Shown here: piece after piece, positions 51,112-56,488 of the stretch | How the letters are laid out: every line of letters begins with the position of its first letter | Position numbering within the stretch: position 1 is the stretch's first letter | DNA from: Mesorhizobium loti R88b | Lineage (GTDB): Bacteria; Pseudomonadota; Alphaproteobacteria; Rhizobiales; Rhizobiaceae | DNA length: 64,000 bases | NCBI RefSeq assembly: GCF_013170845.1 | Contig: NZ_CP033367.1 | Span: 744,001-808,000, forward strand | Direction of reading: 5' to 3' | Translations under genes and position numbers: made by a program | Notes under the pieces: model-generated | Database searches by the model: none | What the model was told of the DNA's origin: nothing | What the model saw: only the letters and a program-made list of their open reading frames with translations

Positions 51112-51154
51112 TCTTATCCCTTGGTATAAACTACGATATCATTCTATCGCTTTT

Positions 51155-51184
51155 CTGCGTCGCCGTAAACAGCGTTCGTCGCAG
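51155..51184. promoter_or_regulatory. Imperfect dyad, candidate RtcR enhancer site
   Basis: CTGCGTCGCCG ... CGTTCGTCGCAG is an imperfect inverted repeat about 90-115 bp upstream of the sigma-54 promoter at 51271-51286, in the right position for a bacterial enhancer-binding protein. The outer five bases on each side are perfectly symmetric. Assignment to RtcR is inferred from position only. Confidence 0.4.
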
Positions 51185-51270
51185 TCCTGATTTCGCGGTA
51201 AAAATTATATGCAATAAAAACAACATCTTGATACAGCGTGACCATAGGAAAGCGCGCGCTCCCTTCAAAC

Positions 51271-51286
51271 TGGCACGCCGCCTGCA
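51271..51286 (+). promoter_or_regulatory. Sigma-54 promoter of the Ro/Y-RNA/rtcB operon
   Basis: TGGCACGCCGCCTGCA matches the sigma-54 consensus TGGCACG-N4-TTGCA with one mismatch, keeping the invariant GG at -24 and GC at -12 with correct spacing. It lies 33 bp before the TROVE gene start and downstream of the divergent rtcR gene, as in known RtcR-controlled RNA-repair operons. Transcription should start near 51298. Confidence 0.85.
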
Positions 51287-51318
51287 GTGATGCTGGTGTG
51301 AAATGAAGGATGAAAACA

Positions 51319-52878
51319 ATGGCGAACAAATCCGTGTTTGCGACGATTGCAGGAAAGCTGCTCCCGCTGGCTGCCGCCAAGAACCATGAAGGTGCCCGGG
51401 CTTACCGCCTGACACCCCATCAGGCCTTGGCGCAGCTGGCGGCGACGGGAACGTTCAACGCGACTTTCTATGCCGAGCCGCGTGAGCAGTTCGACGAGGT
51501 GTTGAAGCTCGCCTGGCAGGTGGAGCCGGAATTCCTGGCACGCACCGCCGTCCACGCTTTTGAGCAAGGCTACATGAAGGACATGCCGGCATTGTTGCTT
51601 GCCATCCTGTCTTGCATGCAGGGCGACGAATTCAACCGTGCATTCGGGCGCATTGTCCGAAACGGAAAGATGCTGCGCAACTTCGTGCAGGTGATGCGGT
51701 CTGGAGCCACCGGGCGCAAGTCGCTTGGATCGCGGCCCAAGCGTCTGGTTCAGGCCTGGCTTGAGCAGGCGGCCGACTTCGAGATCATGCGGGCAGCGGT
51801 CGGGAACGATCCGTCGCTGGCCGATGTCATCAAGATGGTTCACCCGAAGCCGAAATCGGCATCGCGTGAGGCGCTTTATGGCTACCTCTTGGGCAAACCG
51901 CATGACATCGCGGCCTTGCCGAACGTGGTCAAGGCTTTCGAGGCGTTCAAGCGCGATCCGTCGCTGCCTGTGCCTGATGTGCCGTTTCAGATGCTGACCT
52001 CGATGCCGCTTTCGCGTGAGCATTGGGTGCAGATAGCGGAGACGGCCGGATGGCAGATGCTGCGGCAGAACCTCAACACTTTCGCCCGCAACGGCGTGTT
52101 CGAAGTGGAAGGGTTCGCGGAAAAGCTGGCGGCGCGACTGCGCGACCCCCAGGAGATCCGGCGCGCCCGGGTGTTCCCGTATCAGCTCATGGTGGCGTTC
52201 ACCATGGCCGGTGCGGAGGTGCCCGGCGAGGTCAGGGACGCGCTGCAGGATGCGATGGAAATCGCGCTCGGCAACGTGCCCCGGATCAAAGGCAATGTGG
52301 TCGTGTGCCCTGACGTTTCAGGGTCCATGAGCTCGCCGGCGACCGGGTACCGCAAGGGTTCGACTTCGGCCGTGCGTTGCATCGACGTGGCTGCCCTGGT
52401 GGCCGCCGCGATGCTGCGGCGCAACCCGACGGCGAAGGTGCTGCCGTTCGAGAACGATGTGGTGGATATCCGCCTCAACGCTCGCGATACGGTGATGACC
52501 AATGCCGCCAAGCTGGCTGCCATCGGTGGTGGCGGAACCAACTGTTCGGCTCCGCTGGCACGGCTGGTGCGTGAGAAGGCCGATGTCGACCTTGTGGTGT
52601 TCGTGTCGGACAACCAGTCCTGGGTGGATGCATCGGCGCATGCGCATCAGGGGACGGCGACGATGCAGGAATGGCGCAAGCTGAAGGCGTTGAACCCCAA
52701 GGCCAAGCTGGTCTGCATCGACATCCAGCCCTACACAACAACGCAGGCCGAGCCTGAGGTCGACATCCTGAATGTCGGAGGGTTCTCCGACCGCGTCTTT
52801 GACGTGATCGGGACAATGCTGTCCTCGAATGCCGACCCGGACCACTGGGTGCGCACGATCGAGGCGGTCGAACTCTGA
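51319..52878 (+). CDS. rsr: TROVE-domain Ro60-like RNA-binding protein (Rsr)
   Basis: 519 residues. Residues about 15-320 form the HEAT-like TROVE ring that binds Y RNAs and misfolded RNAs (KLAWQVEPEFLARTAVHAFEQGYMKDMPALLLA; FNRAFGRIVRNGKMLRNFVQVMRSGATGRKSLG; KALYGYLLG-type helices). A C-terminal von Willebrand A domain follows, with a MIDAS metal motif starting at Asp332 (PDVSGSMSS), then GGGGTNCSAPL and VFVSDNQSWVD. I start it at ATG 51319, eight bases after AAGGA; ATG 51310 would overlap that site. The product should act with the Y RNAs encoded just downstream in RNA quality control or repair. Confidence 0.93.
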   Translation: MANKSVFATIAGKLLPLAAAKNHEGARAYRLTPHQALAQLAATGTFNATFYAEPREQFDEVLKLAWQVEPEFLARTAVHAFEQGYMKDMPALLLAILSCMQGDEFNRAFGRIVRNGKMLRNFVQVMRSGATGRKSLGSRPKRLVQAWLEQAADFEIMRAAVGNDPSLADVIKMVHPKPKSASREALYGYLLGKPHDIAALPNVVKAFEAFKRDPSLPVPDVPFQMLTSMPLSREHWVQIAETAGWQMLRQNLNTFARNGVFEVEGFAEKLAARLRDPQEIRRARVFPYQLMVAFTMAGAEVPGEVRDALQDAMEIALGNVPRIKGNVVVCPDVSGSMSSPATGYRKGSTSAVRCIDVAALVAAAMLRRNPTAKVLPFENDVVDIRLNARDTVMTNAAKLAAIGGGGTNCSAPLARLVREKADVDLVVFVSDNQSWVDASAHAHQGTATMQEWRKLKALNPKAKLVCIDIQPYTTTQAEPEVDILNVGGFSDRVFDVIGTMLSSNADPDHWVRTIEAVEL

Positions 52879-52926
52879 GCAATTCCAGGAAAAGTGTTAA
52901 GCGGTTTTCCGTCCGGAATTGCGTCA
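52879..52926. repeat. Rhizobial mosaic-type palindromic intergenic repeat
   Basis: AATTCCAGGAAAAGTG... and ...GGTTTTCCGTCCGGAATT form an inverted repeat (AATTCC/GGAATT outer, GGAAAA/TTTTCC inner). The sequence matches, from memory, a very common short intergenic repeat of Mesorhizobium and related genomes. It lies between the TROVE gene and the first Y-RNA unit and may influence mRNA stability. Confidence 0.55.
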
Positions 52927-52932
52927 AATAAA

Positions 52933-52963
52933 GTGGTCCCGGCGGCGCGTCCGCCGGGACCAC
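52933..52963 (+). terminator. Strong 13-bp hairpin between TROVE gene and Y-RNA array
   Basis: GTGGTCCCGGCGG (52933-52945) and CCGCCGGGACCAC (52951-52963) are perfectly complementary with a 5-nt loop. No U-run follows, so it is not a standard intrinsic terminator. It could attenuate transcription, stabilise the mRNA 3' end, or mark a processing point that separates the mRNA from the Y RNAs. Confidence 0.55.
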
Positions 52964-52976
52964 CGGAACAAAAACA

Positions 52977-53112
52977 GGGCATGACGAATGCCGATGGAAC
53001 TACAGGCTGTTACCCTCCAGGTCGCGGGTTCGAATCCCGTCGGGTCCGCCACTATGGACCCGTAGCTCAGCGGATAGAGCAGGACGTTTCGTCAAACCTT
53101 GTCGTCATGCCC
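52977..53112 (+). ncRNA. Y RNA (YrlA-like) unit 1, permuted tRNA mimic
   Basis: The ends GGGCATGACGA (52977-52987) and TCGTCATGCCC (53102-53112) pair perfectly over 11 bp and carry the Ro-binding-type motifs GACGAATGCC and CTTGTCGTC. Inside, the order is T arm (GCGGGTTCGAATCCCGT, 53024-53040), acceptor 3' strand CGGGTCC + GCCA (53041-53051), a CTAT linker, acceptor 5' strand GGACCCG (53056-53062) and D arm GCTCAGCGGATAGAGC (53065-53080). This is a circularly permuted tRNA lacking an anticodon arm, which is the known design of bacterial YrlA RNAs. The tRNA-like halves resemble an arginine tRNA. It is 136 nt and lies downstream of its presumed partner gene rsr. Confidence 0.88.
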
Positions 53113-53163
53113 GACGACTTTTACGCGGCTTCGGTCGTTAGAAAATGAAAGGAACTGAACACA

Positions 53164-53298
53164 AGGCGTGACGAATGCCTGTGGAACTACATCCAACTTT
53201 CGGGTCGCGGGTTCGATTCCTGCCGGAGCTGCCAATCGGCTCCGTAGCTCAGTCGGTAGAGCAGAAAGGCAGTTTCACAACAGACTTGTCGTCACCCT
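53164..53298 (+). ncRNA. Y RNA (YrlA-like) unit 2, permuted tRNA mimic
   Basis: The 5' AGGCGTGACGAATGCC and 3' CTTGTCGTCACCCT pair (GTGACGA with TCGTCAC plus AGG with CCT, one bulged C). The tRNA-like core is permuted: T arm GCGGGTTCGATTCCTGC, acceptor 3' CGGAGCT + GCCA (53224-53234), linker ATC, acceptor 5' GGCTCCG (53238-53244), D arm GCTCAGTCGGTAGAGC (53247-53262) with the canonical GG of tRNA D loops. GTGGAACTACA after the first motif is shared with other units. 135 nt. Confidence 0.87.
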
Positions 53299-53306
53299 CA
53301 ACAGAC

Positions 53307-53440
53307 AGCCGCGGCGAATGCCCGATGGAACTACAGCTCCAAATGAAGGGATGCTCCGTGAGGTCGACTCCTCACCTTGCTGGCGCTCTTTGGCACGAGC
53401 GGGACTCCCGATGTTTCATCATCTTTTTGTCGCCGCGGCT
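53307..53440 (+). ncRNA. Y RNA-like unit 3, divergent internal module
   Basis: The ends AGCCGCGGCGA (53307-53317) and TCGCCGCGGCT (53430-53440) pair perfectly over 11 bp and include GGCGAATGCC and TTTGTCGCC, with GATGGAACTACAG following the first. The interior has a 6-bp hairpin GTGAGG-TCGACT-CCTCAC (53358-53375) resembling a T arm, and weaker GCTC/GAGC pairing, but no clear acceptor or D arm. It is therefore the least tRNA-like member of the array. 134 nt. Confidence 0.75.
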
Positions 53441-53451
53441 AACGACTCAAG

Positions 53452-53506
53452 CATGACCCGGAAAAATGGAATCCGGTTTTCAAACGGTTTCCGTTTGTCC
53501 AGAGGT
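53452..53506. repeat. Second mosaic-type intergenic repeat fragment within the Y-RNA array
   Basis: ATGACCCGGAAAA...GGAATCCGGTTTTCAAACGGTTTCC resembles the common Mesorhizobium intergenic repeat that, from memory, has the form CATGACCCCGAAAAGTGG... with CCGGTTTTCGG. It separates unit 3 from unit 4 and is likely an insertion of a small mobile palindromic element. Confidence 0.45.
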
Positions 53507-53512
53507 AATGCA

Positions 53513-53648
53513 CGGGAATGGCGAATGCAGGCAGGACTACAGGTAGCGCGCCCGTCGAAAAGACGGGAGGTCGGGTGTTCAAATCACTCTCTCGCTCTGC
53601 GGAGCGGGGTGGCGCAGTCACCGTCTTGCCGATCCTTGTCGCCAGCCG
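53513..53648 (+). ncRNA. Y RNA (YrlA-like) unit 4
   Basis: Pairing ends TGGCGA (53519-53524) and TCGCCA (53639-53644), with the conserved GGCGAATGC, GGACTACAG and CTTGTCGCC. The core has a variable-arm-like hairpin CCCGTC-GAAAA-GACGGG, T arm GGGTGTTCAAATCACTC, an acceptor-like stem CTCGCTC-TGCG-GAGCGGG with a 4-nt loop, and a D-arm-like GGTGGCGCAGTCACC. The 5' half is nearly identical to unit 6, indicating duplication. About 136 nt. Confidence 0.83.
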
Positions 53649-53654
53649 ATCGAA

Positions 53655-53752
53655 CAGGGCGAATGCCTGCGGGAATACATTGGGATCTGGCGGTTCGACT
53701 CCGCCCGTCGGTCGGTTGACCGATCGGTTTCTCGCATCGACTTGTTGCCCGC
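53655..53752 (+). ncRNA. Y RNA (YrlA-like) unit 5, short
   Basis: Ends GGGCGA (53657-53662) and TTGCCC (53745-53750) pair, with one position changed from C-G to a U-G wobble compared with other units; motifs GGCGAATGCC and CTTGTTGCC are conserved, and GGAATACA follows the first. The core has T arm GGCGGTTCGACTCCGCC and an acceptor-like stem GTCGGTC-GGTT-GACCGAT. It lacks the variable-arm hairpin, making it the shortest unit at about 98 nt. Confidence 0.8.
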
Positions 53753-53765
53753 TAGAGAGAAAGAA

Positions 53766-53904
53766 TGAATGGCGAATGCAGGCAGGACTACAGGGATAGA
53801 GCGTCCGCGACGAAAGTCGCGGAAGGTCGGGTGTTCAAGCCATCCCTTCCGTCTCCGGATGGAAAGTAGCTCAGTAATTGTCTTGCCGACCCTTGTCGCC
53901 AGAC
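53766..53904 (+). ncRNA. Y RNA (YrlA-like) unit 6
   Basis: Ends TGGCGA (53770-53775) and TCGCCA (53896-53901) pair. Conserved GGCGAATGC, AGGCAGGACTACAG and CCTTGTCGCC. The core shows a variable-arm-like hairpin TCCGCGAC-GAAA-GTCGCGGA, T arm GGGTGTTCAAGCCATCC, an acceptor-like stem TTCCGTC-TCC-GGATGGAA and a D-arm-like GTAGCTCAGT. It is a paralogue of unit 4. About 139 nt. Confidence 0.83.
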
Positions 53905-53908
53905 CGAA

Positions 53909-54048
53909 TAGAAGGACGAATGCCTGCGAGACTACAGGTAGACGCAGCCCGCTTTTGCGGGTGCCGAAAGGCGTGAGGGTTCGTGTCCCTCCTTCGCATC
54001 TTCGCGAAGTGGCGGAAAAGATGTCTCGCATTCTCTTGTCGTCCGTCC
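53909..54048 (+). ncRNA. Y RNA (YrlA-like) unit 7
   Basis: Ends GGACGA (53913-53918) and TCGTCC (54039-54044) pair. Motifs GACGAATGCC, GAGACTACAG and CTTGTCGTC are present. The core has a hairpin GCCCGC-TTTT-GCGGGT, T arm GAGGGTTCGTGTCCCTC (53975-53991), an acceptor-like stem CTTCGC-ATCTTC-GCGAAG (53992-54009) and a D-arm-like TGGCGGAAAAGATGTC. It lies about 30 bp before the rtcB start and must share its transcript unless processed. About 140 nt. Confidence 0.83.
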
Positions 54049-54078
54049 AAAATGCGAAGTGTACCGAAAGTGAAAGAC

Positions 54079-55482
54079 ATGACCGAGATTTTGAGTGGAC
54101 AGGATTTGATCGACGCCGGCATGCCGCAGGGCAAGTGGTTCGGCAAGGCGCTCGCGGCCGCCAATGCGGTGCTGGAGAGCGGCGGATCGCCAAGCGATGC
54201 GCTGGAGGCCGCGCGTGCGTTCGCGCCCGCGCCGGCCATACCGTTGCATGCGCCCGGCTCCATGCCGTTGCATATCAACATCAAGGCCGAGACGCCTGAC
54301 GAGGCGGCCAATGTCGAGGCGGTCACCCGCAGCATGGTCGAGCTGATGCGCACGCCGGTGATCCGTGCCGGCGCCATCATGCCGGATGCCTGCCCGACCG
54401 GCCCGTCGGGTACGATTCCGGTTGGCGGTGTCGCGGTGTCCGAGGGTATCCACCCCGGCATGCATTCGGCCGACATCTGCTGCTCGATGGCGATCTCGGT
54501 CTTCCCTGGCGTGGCGCCGGCAGCACTGCTCGATGCCGTGCATGGGGTCACCCATTTCGGACCGGGCGGGCGTCCGCGCGGCCAGCAGATCCGGCCGGGC
54601 AAGGAGGTCTTCGAGCGTTTCGAGGCCAATCCCTTGCTGCGCGACCTGACCAGTGCCGCGATCGAGCATTTCGGCACGCAGGGCGACGGCAACCATTTCG
54701 CCTATGTCGGCACGCTGAAGTCGAGCGGCGAAACGGCGCTGGTCACGCACCATGGCTCGCGCTCGCCGGGCGCGCGGCTCTATACCAAGGGCATGAAGAT
54801 CGCCGAGGGCGTCCGCAAGACGCTGTCGCCGGAAACCTTGCCGCAGAACGCCTGGATTCCCGCCGACACGCGGGAAGGCGATGACTATTGGGAGGCCCTG
54901 CAGACGATCCGCGAATGGACCAAGGGCAACCATATGCTCATCCATGATCTCGCGGCCGAAAAGCTGTCGGCGAAGGTGTCGGACCGGTTCTGGAACGAGC
55001 ACAACTTCGTCTTCCGCCGGTCGGACGGGCTGTTCTACCACGGCAAGGGCGCCACGCCGGCCTTCGACAACTGGGCTGATGACGCGACCGATCTGACGCT
55101 GATCCCGCTCAACATGGCGGAGCCGGTGCTGATCGTGCGCGGCAAGAATGCCGAAAGCGGGCTTGGCTTCTCGCCGCATGGTGCCGGGCGCAATTTTTCG
55201 CGCACCCAGCACCGGCGCATGCAGGCGGGGCGCAGCGACGCCGATATCTTCGCGCAGGAGACGAAGGGTATCGATGCCCGCTTCTTCTCCGGCGTGACGG
55301 ATATTTCGGAGCTGCCGAGCGCCTACAAGAACGCGGCCTCGATGCGCCGCCAGATCGAACATTTCGGCCTGGCGGAGATCGTCGACGAAGTGCTGCCCTA
55401 TGGCTGCATCATGGCCGGCGACTGGGAAGCCAATGCGCCCTGGCGCAAGAAGCGGGAAGCGCGCCAGCAGCAGGGGCGTTGA
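54079..55482 (+). CDS. rtcB: RtcB-family RNA ligase
   Basis: 467 residues. Likely metal and guanylation residues: Asp132 and Cys135 in SADICCSM (canonical RtcB has DxGC, here DICC), Asn205-His206 in GDGNHFAYVG, His225 in THHGSRSPG, and His367 in SPHGAGRNFSR, the position that accepts GMP from GTP. RtcB joins RNA with 2',3'-cyclic phosphate ends to 5'-OH ends, repairing cleaved tRNAs and other RNAs. The sequence departs from classic RtcB at several motifs, so it belongs to a divergent RtcB subgroup. Start ATG 54079 has only a weak GAAAG ribosome site, suggesting low or coupled translation. No rtcA cyclase gene follows. Confidence 0.88.
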   Translation: MTEILSGQDLIDAGMPQGKWFGKALAAANAVLESGGSPSDALEAARAFAPAPAIPLHAPGSMPLHINIKAETPDEAANVEAVTRSMVELMRTPVIRAGAIMPDACPTGPSGTIPVGGVAVSEGIHPGMHSADICCSMAISVFPGVAPAALLDAVHGVTHFGPGGRPRGQQIRPGKEVFERFEANPLLRDLTSAAIEHFGTQGDGNHFAYVGTLKSSGETALVTHHGSRSPGARLYTKGMKIAEGVRKTLSPETLPQNAWIPADTREGDDYWEALQTIREWTKGNHMLIHDLAAEKLSAKVSDRFWNEHNFVFRRSDGLFYHGKGATPAFDNWADDATDLTLIPLNMAEPVLIVRGKNAESGLGFSPHGAGRNFSRTQHRRMQAGRSDADIFAQETKGIDARFFSGVTDISELPSAYKNAASMRRQIEHFGLAEIVDEVLPYGCIMAGDWEANAPWRKKREARQQQGR

Positions 55483-55487
55483 CCCCA

Positions 55488-55519
55488 GATGGATGCGGGC
55501 CGCAGGGCCTGCATCCATC
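55488..55519 (+). terminator. Bidirectional terminator hairpin between rtcB and the AraC gene
   Basis: GATGGATGC (55488-55496) and GCATCCATC (55511-55519) are perfectly complementary; with one mismatch the stem extends by GGCC/GGCC pairs around a 3-nt loop. It separates the stop of rtcB (plus) from the stop of the AraC gene (minus) and can serve both. Confidence 0.65.
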
Positions 55520-55525
55520 GTTTCA

Positions 55526-56395
55526 TCAGTGCCCCCGCAACTGCTTGCGTCGCCAGGCGGCGGGCGCCTCGCCCATCCGTTCACGGAAGAACCTCGAGAA
55601 ATAGGCGGGATCATCAAAACCGATCTCGTAGGCGATGTCCTCTACCGTGCGCACGGTGAACAGCAGCAGCCGCTTGGCTTCCAGCAGCCGTCGCTCGCTG
55701 ACGACGCGTTTGACGCCGCTGCCCAGCACCGCGCGGCTGGCCTTGTCGAGGAGATGCGGCGTCGTGGCCAACGTCTCGACGTAGCGATCAACCGGCCAGT
55801 TGTCGCGGAAATGCGCGTCGACGAGACGGCGCAAGCCCATGGCCAACGATGCATCGGAAGACGGTGCGGCGGCAATTGCCGCAGGCGCGAGACGCGCGAT
55901 GTGAGAGAGCGCGACGGCGATCAGCGACGGCAGGACCTTGTCGTTGCCGGCCTGCGCCTCGGCGTATTCGGCGGCGATCATCTCCAGCACCGCTGCCAAC
56001 CCCTTCCATGCGGCGCGATCCGGCAGGCCGTCGGCAAACACCGGTCTGTCCAGCGGCAGCAGGCTATGATCTGCAATCGCGGCGAGCGCATCGTCGGCGA
56101 CCGAGACGACGATGGCGTCGGTGCCAAGTCCGATCGAGAAGCCATGCACGATGGTGCTCGGTACGAAGCTGACGGCTGGCGCCGAAAAGTCCCAGGAGCG
56201 GTCCTCGATGCGGTAGATGCCGGAGCCGCTGGTCCAATAGGTGATCTGACCCATCTGCGGATGCTTGTGCGCCGCGACCTGGCCATGATGAATGCTGCCT
56301 CGTGCCAACACTGTCTCGACATGCAGGAAGCCGACATCGAGCGGGCGAACCGGCTCACCATAGACGAAGAAGTCGGGGATGGAACTCTGGCTCAT
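55526..56395 (-). CDS. AraC-family transcriptional regulator (PobR/HpaA-like)
   Basis: 289 residues. The N-terminal cupin-like sensory domain includes GQVAAHKHPQMGQITYWTSGSGIYRIEDRSW. The C-terminal AraC DNA-binding domain (about 195-285) has the first HTH around VDRYVETLATTPHLLDKASRAVLG and the second around TVEDIAYEIGFDDPAYFSRFFRERMGEAPAAWR. AraC regulators with such cupin domains, for example HpaA, activate hydroxylase genes on hydroxyphenylacetate. It is divergent from the 4-hydroxyphenylacetate hydroxylase gene hpaB, its likely target. Confidence 0.85.
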   Translation of the reverse strand: MSQSSIPDFFVYGEPVRPLDVGFLHVETVLARGSIHHGQVAAHKHPQMGQITYWTSGSGIYRIEDRSWDFSAPAVSFVPSTIVHGFSIGLGTDAIVVSVADDALAAIADHSLLPLDRPVFADGLPDRAAWKGLAAVLEMIAAEYAEAQAGNDKVLPSLIAVALSHIARLAPAAIAAAPSSDASLAMGLRRLVDAHFRDNWPVDRYVETLATTPHLLDKASRAVLGSGVKRVVSERRLLEAKRLLLFTVRTVEDIAYEIGFDDPAYFSRFFRERMGEAPAAWRRKQLRGH

Positions 56396-56488
56396 GGCAC
56401 CGGAAAAAGTCCAATCGGTTTTGCCGTTCCGTCCATAACCGATCCTCAGGCCAGGCGCTAGGATCGGCGTTGCAAGTGGAGGAACATC

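Noticed and set aside
49336..51129. 597-codon plus-strand open frame
   Set aside because: It is antisense to rtcR, which shows an intact AAA+ domain with GAFTGA.
53020..53085. A tRNA-Arg gene
   Set aside because: The T arm and acceptor 3' end come before the acceptor 5' end and D arm, and no anticodon arm exists, so this is a permuted mimic within a Y RNA.
52894..53148. Short plus-strand frames in the Y-RNA interval
   Set aside because: They cross RNA stems, have no ribosome sites or domains, and differ among units that share RNA structure.
52977..54048. CRISPR-like array suggested by repeated GRCGAATGC at intervals of about 105-205 bp
   Set aside because: The repeated blocks are short and covarying, the intervals are too long and structured, no cas genes are present, and the units fold as Y RNAs.
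53932..55617. 561-codon minus-strand open frame covering rtcB
   Set aside because: It is antisense to rtcB and to Y-RNA unit 7; no protein features, and the sense-strand gene has full catalytic motifs.
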